64,000 nucleotides of DNA from Anthostomella pinea (Eukaryota; Ascomycota; Sordariomycetes; Xylariales; Xylariaceae). Under the pieces are notes generated by a model. The model was given only the letters and a program-made list of their open reading frames with translations. It made no database searches and was not told where the DNA came from. Both the position numbers and the translations under genes were made by a program. Location: contig CAUWAG010000019.1 of the NCBI GenBank assembly GCA_963556695.1, forward strand, positions 868,001 through 932,000. Reading direction: 5' to 3'. Below, piece after piece: positions 10,433 through 20,747 of the stretch (positions within the stretch are counted from its first letter, which is position 1; each line of letters begins with the position of its first letter).

Positions 10433-11525
10433 ATTAAATCAGCGCTATGTGTCATACATTAATCTTAGCTGCATAGTTCCATACTCGATCATATCGTTTT
10501 ACGTTAGCAGCTGTGGGTCTGAGTATATTCATGACTCGTATGATGATACTGTCGGTGATTACTTCGAGACATCACGACACCGCGGATGTGACCAAAATAA
10601 ATGTGACTTAGGAGGCCATAACGCAAATCCATACTCGTGAGAGTGGACTACTATGTAAACAATCGTCATTTAGATACGAGATCTCAAGGACGCAAACCCA
10701 TAGTACAGACATAACCCGATGTGAAGTAGTGGACGGCCTTCGGCGTTATGGTTAGGTCTAGAATTGTCAGAGACACTAATAACTCGACCCGGTAGCTTGG
10801 TTTGAGCCTAGCTGGTTCGGCGGACCGGAAGCGGTGCGGTGTTCCGTGACAGGCCAGACCCGAATCCGTCTGGCTGGTTCAACGGCGGCGAAGTACGTAA
10901 TACGAAATCAGGTTGACAAATTCGGATGGCGTTCCGAAGATGTATCAGATAGGCATCTTCCGTCAGATTACATATAACTAGTCGGTTTGAACCTCGTTGT
11001 CTTGCCATTGCGAATTTTATTCGAGCTCTTGGCCGTCGTTTCGTTAACCATTAATAATCATCATCTACCCAATTTCATGAAACTCTTTGAGTGCTACTAT
11101 CTCCAACGAAACCCGTCTCACTGTGATCACGACCCGGGTGAAAGGGATGAAAACATTGCAATACTTACATGATGAACAGAACGAAACACTGAGAAATGGG
11201 GGAAAGATGTCAACCTTGCCTCGAAGGTTTGGTACTTTACTGTTTAAGAGTTTCCGAGCGGCCTACCCTATGTTCATAAATGACGCATGGTAACTGCTAC
11301 AAAGTCCGTCCACTGCCTTCATGCAGTAGCTTATCATATCATAGTAGATTCTCTTATCCTAATGATTGTCTTGCGGGCTGTAAGTGCAACACGTACCAGC
11401 TAAGCAAGAAAAGGGGGCAAGTTAGCTTGTTTGGAGAAAGACTAATGTCAGTATTAGTCAAGCTATCATGGGTTTCCCTCTGGTAAAAGAAGCATTTACA
11501 ACCTCCACCTCCAAGGTTGGCTTAC

Positions 11526-11540
11526 CTATACTTGCCGGTA
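11526..11540 (+). repeat. Target-site duplication, left copy (SINE copy 2)
   Basis: CTATACTTGCCGGTA, repeated exactly at 11679-11693 on the other side of the SINE fragment. Confidence 0.85.
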
Positions 11541-11678
11541 CAACGGGGATGGGCCCGTGAGCGGGACTGACTGTACTTATTATCTTGAGACCTCTACAAC
11601 CCTGCGATGCAGAGGCTCTGGGAGGCGTGGTTTGCACTACTGAGGAGCTACCCCCACGTTAAATACAAAACAAACAAA
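11541..11678 (+). mobile_element. SINE copy 2, 5'-truncated (138 bp)
   Basis: This segment is homologous to the 3' end of the SINE at 15164-15716. Both contain the ACCTCTACAACC block, and a 22-base block at 11614-11635 is identical to the complement of 15210-15231. Each is followed by a C/A-rich region, an AAATACAA sequence and a short simple-repeat tail, (CAAA)n here and (CAAT)n in copy 1. The fragment is flanked by perfect 15-bp direct repeats (11526-11540 and 11679-11693). It lacks the tRNA-like head, so it is a 5'-truncated insertion, as produced by LINE-type target-primed reverse transcription. Confidence 0.85.
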
Positions 11679-11693
11679 CTATACTTGCCGGTA
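11679..11693 (+). repeat. Target-site duplication, right copy (SINE copy 2)
   Basis: Exact repeat of 11526-11540, immediately after the CAAA-type tail. Confidence 0.85.
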
Positions 11694-12029
11694 ATTTGCT
11701 GACACTATGCACATCTGAGATATACTCTTAGTATCGCTGTGAGCATAGGACATCACGTAGACGCCGCGAGCGAAGAGAGTGGTGAGAACGTAAGCACAAT
11801 CTGCTCGGATGTCTACTGATAGTCACAGACTCGCAGAGGCTGAGTTCACTTGGTTTCAGGCACCAAGTGTTGCACTTGCATGAAGTAAAGTGTCGAACAC
11901 TTCTTGAACATGTCGTCTTGATCTAGACACGCCGCTTCAAAGGTACAAAGGTGTAAACCCAGCTTGATTGCTGTCCCTCCCGCTGTACATCCTTACACGT
12001 GGGATGTGGTGAGCCGAGGAAGCTTCTCG

Positions 12030-12945
12030 CTACTGAGGCAGCCCTGTCGGAAACAGTGACTCAAGAGTCAAGGGACAGATCACTTGGTAGGAGCAAAGCG
12101 GCGTATACATGAAGCACCCATGGTAGAAGCTAGCCGTAGCCGCATACATGAACTGCATTGTCTCAAAACACTCCATCGCTGGTATATTTGATCTTACGAC
12201 TGTAGATTCTGTCGTCCCAAGCACTTCGCCAAACGTCAGGGGGTAGTCGCCCTGATTAAGAAAGCAAAAGCCATTTGGGTTGAATTACTTGCTTGCAGGT
12301 GCGTGTGCCAAACTGCGTGTCGCCCCGACTCGCCAGTGACGCGTCGGGAGTGCTGAATATGTCCTCCATTACATAGATGCCGACGAGACGTAGGTGGCTG
12401 ATGAAGAGACACAGAAGCTGGTAGAATCCCAGAATATTTACAATCCACGCGAGTCTTTGCTCCATCCAACCCTGAGGCACTTTGGCTGCTTTGTTCAGCG
12501 TATCTTGACGGGATCACAGTGTTTCTTAGGGAGGGGAAGGGGCGCGGACACCGAGGCCCTCAGATCAAGCAAAGGCAGCACGAGGCGGCCTGGAAGCTCT
12601 GCAGGCCTGGTGCAGCTACTCCGCTTCCGACGTGCAAGCCCAGCCTGGCAGGTTGGTTGGGGAAGGCCCAGGGCCACTGCCAAAACACCCTGGTCACATT
12701 GTTACCCCCAACATGATCAACTTACGTCGAACTCGTCACAGACTTGGCATGGATCTTTCGGTGAGGATGTTGGCGATGCTTGGCAGGTTTTTTGAGACTT
12801 GGCGAGCGACAAAGCGGCCTGAGCCTTCGCCGTTCGGCGGCAGCCCGGTGCTTGAGCGCGCTTGGTCGAGATGCCATAGGATGCGGAACGATGCTGGGGT
12901 CTCTGGAGATATCCCTTCGTCGTTTATTCCCAGTTCATTAGCCAC
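12030..12945 (-). other. Possible multi-exon gene or relic, unrecognised
   Basis: Three minus-strand stretches look protein-like. They are ANELGINDEGISPETPASF onward (12945-12736), a hydrophobic segment EQRLAWIVNILGFYQLLCLF (about 12470-12300), and TFGEVLGTTESTVVRSN through a cysteine-containing hydrophobic tail (about 12240-12030). The last two could join in frame across a 37-bp GT-AG gap, which is short even for fungi. The first cannot be joined without stops. It may be a decayed small membrane protein gene. The family is not recognised. Confidence 0.25.
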
Positions 12946-13677
12946 TTTCAGTCACTCGGAAGTGACCATGTGGCGGTGCACCAGCCACAAATGCCTCATG
13001 TGCCACAATCCCAGCCACTTGGCAATTCTTGGCTGCTGGAAAACACCAACAACCCCCATTCAGAACAAATCATCCAATCCTTGAAACACAGAAAGCCTCT
13101 ATTGGGAGCAGGGTCTGTAAGCGTGATGGAGCCTTGGCAGTTGTCACAATTCAACTGGGCGAACGTTGCGTCGGTAGGACCGATTCACCTGGACCGATGC
13201 ACGCAAAGCCTGCAACATGTTGGCCTTGGCAGATATGCCCTCACCCTTCTGATCCCCCTTTCCGCAGCCTACACATATGGGTGGACTAGACCCTCCACGG
13301 GTACGGCAAAGAGCCTCATCAGTCAGCGTCCATGAATGCCAAGAACCCCCACGTTGACTCCCACGTCCAGGTAAGTTAACAAAAGAGCTGCCAGACAGGT
13401 GTCCTTGCCTTTCGTCCTATCTTCCCTCTGTGCAATGTGCTATGAGGACCCCAAAGATTACTCTGCTTAGCACCATTCACCCCTTCTACACGTCGACGTA
13501 CTCTGTTCACGTGGTCATATACACACGGCTTTCCTTACACATATATATCGTGCTCTCAATCGTGCTCTACATGTACCTTTATCGTGACAAGCTCCGTTCT
13601 TCAGCACCGCTACTCATACATAACGGGCTCTCCTTATTCATCACGTTGACACGAATGTTGGTCTGAATCGTCATAAT
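12946..13677. other. Intergenic, no gene seen
   Basis: Only overlapping short open frames without coding character. 13430-13670 is a pyrimidine-rich stretch with ATATAT motifs upstream of the ORF at 13678. Confidence 0.5.
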
Positions 13678-14286
13678 ATGGCTTCCCAAAGTCACCAAAC
13701 TTCTCTGGCCATCCCGCGCGATGAACCCCTCGAAGAAAAGCTATCCAGACCGCATCCGGTTGAACTCAAGCGCAGGACTAGTTCCAGCTCATCTCAACAC
13801 GGCGGGTGTCCCTTGAGCACGAGCACTCCAGATGAGTCAGGATCAATACCACACGTCGACATACGATCTGCTGTTCGACACACCCCGAGTGGCGCGCTCG
13901 CCATCGAAGCTGGACATCTGACTCCGATGGAGCACTTCCTGCAGCACAAGGAAGACCGCATCATGGGCGCTTTTCTCCTCTCGCAAGCCTTCTCAACCTT
14001 CCATAGGCTCACCCCCGAGCCAGTTGCTGCCTTTTCCGCTACACAGCGGGACACGAGCAACATATCGACACGCTCCGAATCCACGACGTCTGCTGCTTCA
14101 ACTCAAGGCACCGCGAAGTCATTAATGGAGGAGACACGCGGTCTGCATCTCAGCATTAGCGGTGGCATGTCTGGGTCATGGGATGACTGCTTATCTGGTA
14201 TCGGGTCCCAATTTGCTAGCTCGAGTCCTATTACCAACGACTGTTCGGGGATGGTAATGGAGGAAGACGCTGTCATCATGGCTTGA
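13678..14286 (+). CDS. Hypothetical protein, 202 aa
   Basis: A single uninterrupted ATG-to-TGA frame of 202 codons. The product is Ser/Thr-rich (a run of Ser around residues 35-40), hydrophilic and without signal peptide or membrane segment. A central segment (GHLTPMEHFLQHKEDRIMGA) looks helical. No known domain was recognised. The start ATG (AATATGGCT) has no strong competitor. Third codon positions are moderately GC-biased. It could be a real small nuclear or cytosolic protein, or a first exon whose downstream exons were not found. Expression data would be needed to call it. Confidence 0.4.
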   Translation: MASQSHQTSLAIPRDEPLEEKLSRPHPVELKRRTSSSSSQHGGCPLSTSTPDESGSIPHVDIRSAVRHTPSGALAIEAGHLTPMEHFLQHKEDRIMGAFLLSQAFSTFHRLTPEPVAAFSATQRDTSNISTRSESTTSAASTQGTAKSLMEETRGLHLSISGGMSGSWDDCLSGIGSQFASSSPITNDCSGMVMEEDAVIMA

Positions 14287-15147
14287 GCTGTGGCTGTACC
14301 ACTGCACGGTACTTTGCATGGGGAAAGGGGCAAGTGGCCTATTTCTTTGGACTATCCGGAACACGTCAGCTTTCTTCTGCTACATACCAACCATACCCAT
14401 CTGCTTCTCTCCTTCACTACCTCCTCACACACAAGTTGGATGAGGTAGCCGGAGCCTGGCAACGCAACAGCTCGGAACTAGGGGCTTATTACAGCCGCGG
14501 TGGGGGGGCATGTTCATTCGCATCTAGGGGGACAGGTCCCTGGTTTTGGGTCAATCCTACACTCCCTGTGATATATATATTCCAGGGTTGACATAATTTT
14601 CATTCCACTTTGCGCGCCCAATGCTACTAATGTAGTCCCTCACTGCGCTCACCACCCGGCCCTGTGCTAGCCCGTTTTCTCCCTGGTCAGCCCCCGGCCT
14701 GCCATCCGACGAGGCCTGGGTCGTCACGCTCGGGGCCTTGTAGAACTCGCGTTGGTCGATGGTCGTCGACACGTTGATGCCCGCCTCGTCGTACTTGAAG
14801 CCAATATCTGGCGCGTGTGCCTTTTGCTGCTGTTGCTCGCGCTGGCGGCGACGGCGGCTGTTGCGGGAGACGAGGTAGCCCAGCATGATGCTGAGTGCAA
14901 GCAGGCCGGCGACGACGCCGCCGACTGTCGTAGCTATCATGGCCATGGAGGGGCCCTGGATGGGGGTCGGTCCGAGAGCGCCAACGCTGCCTTGGCCGGA
15001 CGCGGTGCCGCTAGCGTCCGCCGCAGCAGTGGCTGTCACCCAAGCCGTGGTGGTCACGGACGCAGCTTCGGTACCGTTGATGTCGCCGCTGCCGCCGATC
15101 ATGGCCGAGTCGAACCCTGCATTGGAGACTAGCTTGGCCCCGGCCAT

Positions 15148-15163
15148 CTTCAGGTAGCAGTTG
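15148..15163 (-). repeat. Target-site duplication, 3' copy (SINE copy 1)
   Basis: CAACTGCTACCTGAAG on the minus strand, identical to 15717-15732. It follows the CAAT tail of the SINE. Confidence 0.9.
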
Positions 15164-15716
15164 ATTGATTGATTGATTGTATTTATCGTGGGTGCAGTCC
15201 CTCCATAGGGCAAACCACGCCTCCCAGAGCCATTGCATCGCAAGGTTGTAGAGGTGTCAGTCTAGATACATTCAGATCCGCGCACGAGCCTATCCTCGCT
15301 GTAGCGGTACCAACCTGGAGTGACCAGATGGTTTTAGTCAATACCCAAGCACGATTCCGTCAGAAAAACCTCCTGTCCAGTGACTAAGCGACCCAGTGAA
15401 CCTCAGTCCTCTGGTGTACACATCGTTCCAGTAGCCGTTCGATATATGTCGCATTGGTGGGTGAAATAGGTGTTTGTTATCTGCTGGCGAGGGAAACCAT
15501 AAGGGGAAAAACCTCGCAGGAGTGGGTATTATGGAGACAAGCTACTTGGCTATCGGGCTCTGCGATAAGGGGCCTCTCCACTGTCGTGTGCTGGTTATCG
15601 ACTCGCACAAGCCGGGTCAGAAGGGGGCCATAGTAGGATTCGAACCCACTTGTTCTCGTCGCCCACCGCACAAACGAGAACACAACCAGGCACATTTGAC
15701 CATTGCGCCATACGGC
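15164..15716 (-). mobile_element. tRNA-headed SINE, full-length copy (553 bp)
   Basis: On the minus strand the element starts with a tRNA-like head at 15716 to about 15624. The head has an acceptor-like GGCCGTA/TATGGCC pairing, an RNA polymerase III A box (TGGCGCAATGG, 15711-15701) and a perfect B box (GGTTCGAATCC). The anticodon arm is abnormal and about 20 nt too long, so this is not a working tRNA gene. A unique body of about 460 bp follows. The 3' end is shared with the copy at 11541-11678 and finishes in (CAAT)n. Perfect 16-bp duplications flank it. These are the hallmarks of a SINE moved by a partner LINE. It lies in the coding exon of a membrane-protein gene. Confidence 0.88.
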
Positions 15717-15732
15717 CTTCAGGTAGCAGTTG
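15717..15732 (-). repeat. Target-site duplication, 5' copy (SINE copy 1)
   Basis: CAACTGCTACCTGAAG on the minus strand, encoding the NCYLK part of the host gene. It is identical to 15148-15163. Confidence 0.9.
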
Positions 15733-16304
15733 TTGTACCCCTGGCTCTGGCTGGCCTCGTAGCTAACGCCGACATACAGCGAATGCGCCGCACATGTGCT
15801 GCGGCAGGACGCAAAACTGTCTTGGAACAGTATGTCGAAGTCTTCTCCCTCCCACATCTTCCCATATTGCAGTGTCATTTCCTTGTCCCTAGCCGTCTGT
15901 ACCGAGCCGTCGCCCAGAGAAGCACAGTCCGTTTCTGGGGCCTCATCGGGCAGGATTCCCATGGCCGAAGTCACGTTCTCCTTCCCGACAGTCATCTGGA
16001 CGCCGGATATGAGCTCGCATTCCTTGCCCGCGCGATAAACGGCCGCGTCGCAGTGAGGGTTTTGGTGTGATGTGCTGATGGTCTGGGGTCAGCAGGTCGA
16101 TGCCAACTCGTCCGCGTTGCTCCTGGCTTACCAGGTGGCTATACACTCGTCAAACGAGCATGTGATGTTGCTTTCTATGATGGTACCCCCGATCTGTGTG
16201 TCACACAGCACTTGGAAGGACTGCGTTTCTCCTCTATCTGTGCCGTTTCCAAACGGGCATGGTGAAGTGGCGTCTTGCCGGCTGAGCAGGTCAAGTACCG
16301 CCAT

Positions 16305-18289
16305 TTGATATTACCGATTAGTATGATGATGAGTTTCGTTGAAGAGCACGTGTGTCGTGATGCCTTATTCCGCCCAGCGGAGAGAAGCGATTAGATAGAT
16401 TAAGTATAATTATTAATAAGTGGGAATATAGGAATCAAGACGACATATTAAAATGAATGAACAAAATAATGAAGCAAGGAGCCGGCCTTTGCAAGGAAGG
16501 AGAAAGGACTGTCAACGACGGGACGGGATCTACATATATTTATTGTGGCATCACGTTGGATGCTCGACCAGATCTGTCGAGCAACTTGTCAGACGGTTTC
16601 ACAAGCGCAGGGAGCTTTAACGGCCTTGCGGTCACACGTCATATGCTGCCATGAGGATGTATAAGGCTGCGTACTGTATCCCAATGGAGTTCGGGACAAT
16701 GGACAGTGGGGTATGCTGGCATGAACGAGGGCAACTTGAGACGGGACGACTCCAGGCATCTGACCGTGAGATTCCGGCACTGGCCGATCGGACCAGGTAT
16801 TCCATCCTATGGAAGATATTCTCATGCGTTTTGATACTTGACACATTGTTGCGTTAGTAGAAACAAACCTGTCTTTGGTAAGTAGCACCAGACGATACAT
16901 AGTCAGACGACTGGCAGACACCCACTCACGCTCATCAGTGAACGGAAGAGATCGCGCGTATCCTGACTTGGCCAATCCATACAAAAAACTTTGTCCATTG
17001 CTAGGACCTTGGCTATCACATACGCACAGGCGTCACTCACGAACTCCGAACCCTGATCGACAGATCTGCAACCACGCTTGAGAATTGTCTGGGAGACGCC
17101 AAGCTCCGCCCGGGATAGCACCCCACAAGAGCCGCAAAAATGTTCGGAAACCCAGGCCGTGTCAGTCTGATCTCCAGGTCATGCACGTCTGTCAAATGCC
17201 AGGTTCCGAGACCCCTTCTTGGCGCGGCTTCATAGAGTTCGAGCGGAAGATATTGACCACTATTCGCTTCTTAACCGCCGATGCCCTCTCATCACCTCGC
17301 CATTTTCATGTAAGTCTAACCCTCATAAACCGCACCGGCATAGTCTATAGACCGTCGTAAACCCGAGAAACGGTGATCGGTGAAGGCACCTACACGCAAA
17401 CCACCATTCGTGGGCGGGCCGCGACGGACATCCACGCTTCTCTGGAGAGGACCCCACGGCGCCGGAGAACTACATGTACACTGGAAAGCTACGGGTGACT
17501 CACACTATACGGTCTACCCTTAACAGTTGAAGGGAAATGGCCGAATTTGTATTCCTCCCTCGGCGTCAACCGAACACTGACAAACACCCGCAGCGCTCTC
17601 AGCGGAAATTATCACACAGCGTAGATTATCACCCCGGTTGAGGTTCTACGACAACATAGTGAACAAACGATAAAGAGGGCTCTATTATATATTGGGATCT
17701 ATAACGAGGACGGGTAGATGCCTCGAGCTGAAATGGTACGGTATATATATATATAAGTATAGTTACATCCAAGCCCTTCACCAATATTAACACTCCCATG
17801 TCACCAGCGCACCCATTCCGAGATGACACGCCGCCCGCCCAGATCGACGGGAGACGATGTAGACAACCAAGACCAGATCATGCACTCCCACAGGCGGCGC
17901 TTGAAACCCCGTTCTATGTCAGTATGTTATCAGACATAGCTAAAGTGACAAGGAGCAAGTGGCAGTGGTAGGGGAACTCCAATGCACAGAATCTGGGGCG
18001 TCCATATGTGGCGAAATAATGAGGTGCCGCGTGGGTGACCGTATTGGTGTCGTAAGCCATCATGGCTCCTAGCTTACGTTATACGAATCCTCGTAGTTCC
18101 TCCACTGCACTGGGGATGCGTGTTTAAGCCATGATAAGCAGAAAATGTGGCAGTGCGAATCAATCATCTAGATTCTGACGCTAAGTGCGTATATATACAG
18201 AGAAATATAAAATAAAGAATTGGTTATGTTCTTCGGAGTCTGCTCAGAGACAAAATGTACTCAGCATCATCATCAATCATATCATACAT
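16305..18289. other. Intergenic, no gene seen
   Basis: About 2 kb with only short random frames. Contains a short AT dinucleotide run near 17740-17755. No domain, tRNA or clear repeat was found. Confidence 0.55.
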
Positions 18290-20747
18290 TTACTGCCAAC
18301 CTCCAGCCTGAGTGGGATCCTGCATCACCGGCATGGGACCTCCGTAGCCAGGCATCTGCGGCGGTAGAAAGCTGCTATACTCTTGCACCAGGTAATTCCA
18401 GTCCATCTCGCCCCCAAAGTTGACGTCTGGGAATGCGGATGTGAACTGCCTGTTGATGTCCGCCGGTGGCATGCTGGCAAACATGTCGGGGTTCGCATAC
18501 ATTGACGTAGTCGGTAGCACATTAGCTTCCGTTCCAGCGGTGTGCGGAGGTGCCGAGACAAAAGCTCCGCTCGCAGCGGTCAGCGTCGGTGACGGAGTTG
18601 GCATGGGAGTCTTGTCCTTGGTCTTTTTAGGCATTCGAGCTTCGATCTGCCGCATGAGTGTGATGAGCCGAGGAGGCGCCAGTGTACGGCCCAGAGCGGC
18701 CTCGGCAGCTTCTCGCGCATCCCACGCTTTGACAAAGAGGGTACTGAAAGCCATGTGGAGGGGGGTTTGGGTGTGGGTGGTCATCTTCCTCCGGTCTGCA
18801 TGCTCGAATATAGTCTCCCACGCACGCTCGCACAGCTCACCGGTTGTGCGATGACGCAGCTCGGTGAGAAGACACACGTATGCTGGGAGAGGGACATGCA
18901 TGTTCGTGTACCAGAGGAAGCCTTTAAGACTTTCGTGAGCCTGGATCATGCTGTCGTATTCTACCATATTGATCGCTTCGATGAAGAGGGCTTCAGACTC
19001 GGCAGATGGTAAAGGCGAAGGTGCCGTAATAGCAACACGAAGGAACCCGGAGAATATCCTCAGTTTGCAAATGTTGGCTCGGGTCATGAGGAGTGTCATG
19101 TAGTGTATCGGGATCTTGGGATCGCAAAACTTAAGGTATGTCTCCTCCATGTAATGAGCGAACTGTTCGAGATAGCCCACGAGACGATGGTCGGCCAGGC
19201 TAGTGACTGCCTGTGGGTTCGCTGCTGACAACTGAGCTCGCATCTTGTCATTTCCTGGTGCCTTGGAAAATTCAAGCCGCGTAAGTGTGAACATCATCTC
19301 GGTGGCACCTAGATGAGGCGGCGGCGGGTCTTTCGCGTGGAGGTGTAGGTCGCCATCGTTGATATTCAGGGGCAGCTTGCAACTGCCACCACTGGAAATT
19401 GCCGTGATTGTCGAGCCGCATTGCTCTCCGATCCGTCTGTCAAGGCCAACAAAGTTCCACCACAGCCTTCTTCTCTGCTCGACCTCGAATGGCGATAAGC
19501 CGAACTGGGCGCCGTCACGTTGCAACCCCAGCCGATGTGCTAGGCGAATACCCATTCCAGTAAGGCAGAACAAGGACCGAGGATCCGTATATTGTCGTAT
19601 ACCGAACTGCTACTAGTCAGATCCAGAACCCCCTCGGCGTGGAGGGGCGTGAGCTTACACAGAATAACAAGTAAGCTTGCAGCGACGTCAAATCTGGCAT
19701 CCGCATGAAGCCAGAGTTCAGAAGGGCCTGCTGTGTCGCATGGTAATACTTGGCAAGCAGTGCTGATCTCGGCTCGTTGAATGTTTCTCGCGTTTCCTCG
19801 TCACTGAGACTGGTGATGGCCATCAGGTAGATGGCAAACATCAGGGCCTCGAGACTCCTCGATACTTTGTCTAAGTTTGCGCCTGCCTCGATTATGCGGA
19901 CTTGCAGGGTCGCCGAGTGCGTCAGCTTGAGGAGGGGGTTGACATTGTTCAGGTAAATCTGCCACAGCTGGAAGATCTGGATGGCCGACGGGTGAAGATC
20001 AGTGACGCTATCATGCTGGACACCGACTACAAAGGGAAAACCGTCCGTGTTGTTAAACATCTTGTCAAAGGCGTCGTTGATGGTGGAGCCGACGTCTTCT
20101 TCCTCTGATGAGTCCCGGGCAGCGTCGTCACTCGGTCGAAACTAGGTTCACGTCAGACTTTAGCAGCAAAAAGAGAAATTCAATGATGCGGAGACTAACA
20201 TCTTTCTGGAAGGGAAACCATTTGAAAGTCCTAGCCGCAATCGCAGTCAGCATGGGCACGTTATGAAGAACAGGCCCTGAAGAACACACCTGGGCCTATG
20301 GACATTTTCTCCAGGTGATGAGATCAGCTCCGGGTTCGTGCCGGACGGCGAGTCCCTGGCCCTCTGCCTCATGAAGTCGGGATCCAACTCGTCACCTTCC
20401 TCAGCAGTGCCGGGGTCGGTGATCTTGATATCGGGCCCTAGGGAGTCAAAGTCGATGCCGTTCTGAGACAACAGAGCCTCATATTTCCGCAGACGCTCGA
20501 CGAGGTCGCGCTCTGGGACGCGCTTCTTCCTCCGGCGTGGCGGTTGGGGTGGCACGATACGGCAATCGACGCCGGCCTTGACACAATTGGAGCATGGCTT
20601 CCTCTTGTCACAGCGCACCTTGCGTTGCTGGCAGAGGACGCAACTATGGCCCCGGGTGACCTTGACGATGGAGGAGTCCGTGGGCGGGGGGGTCTGGTTG
20701 TAGGGCGGGCTGCCACCGCCAGACTGAGACTCGGGGGTTGCTGGCAT
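18290..20747 (-). CDS. Zn2Cys6 fungal transcription factor
   Basis: Four exons, 20747-20290, 20230-20200, 20141-19659 and 19609-18290, join in frame to 764 codons (763 aa). Introns are 59, 58 and 49 bp; the first has a TGCTGAC branch site. The Zn2Cys6 cluster uses Cys36, 39, 46, 52, 55 and 62 (CX2CX6CX5CX2CX6C) and is followed by an RRRKKR basic stretch and a short coiled segment, ERLRKYEALLSQ. The fungal middle-homology domain lies at about residues 190-450, with GIRLAHRLGLQRDG and EQRRRLWWNFVGLDRR as signatures. The C-terminus is Pro/Gly/Met-rich. It probably binds DNA as a dimer in the nucleus; targets are unknown. The nearest divergent gene is an MFS exporter, a possible target. The gene looks intact. 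Confidence 0.88.

Larger units (their letters stand above)
8795..11540. other. Long gene-poor stretch
   Basis: About 2.7 kb without a supportable intact gene. It holds a short tandem repeat (9682-9720), a possible cytochrome P450 relic (10340-10432) and otherwise mixed-composition sequence with scattered stops. Base composition drifts to AT from about 9850. The right end abuts the short SINE copy at 11541. Confidence 0.5.
14557..16304 (-). pseudogene. Single-pass membrane protein gene split by a SINE insertion
   Basis: Exons on the minus strand: 16304-16132, an intron (16131-16075), then 16074-15717, the SINE (15716-15164) plus one copy of the duplicated 16-bp target, and 15147-14557. Ignoring SINE and duplication, the frame runs without break from QGYNNCYLK into MAGAKLVSNAGFDSAMI, giving 373 aa. 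The product has a cysteine-rich ectodomain (residues 1-190, PAN/apple-like spacing), a Ser/Thr/Ala-rich stalk, one membrane helix (TTVGGVVAGLLALSIMLGYL) and an RRRRQR-started cytosolic tail. It resembles fungal surface proteins or sensors. With the SINE the frame ends at 15477, before the helix, so membrane anchoring would be lost. The N-terminus has no clear signal peptide; an upstream exon may be missing. Confidence 0.65.

Noticed and set aside
15477..15700. Open frame continuing from the membrane-protein gene past CYLK
   Set aside because: It reads through the SINE's tRNA-like head and body, so it is not ancestral coding sequence.
15624..15716. Functional tRNA gene on the minus strand
   Set aside because: Acceptor, D and T arms and both promoter boxes fit, but the anticodon arm is about 20 nt too long and cannot be folded normally. 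It is better explained as the SINE head.
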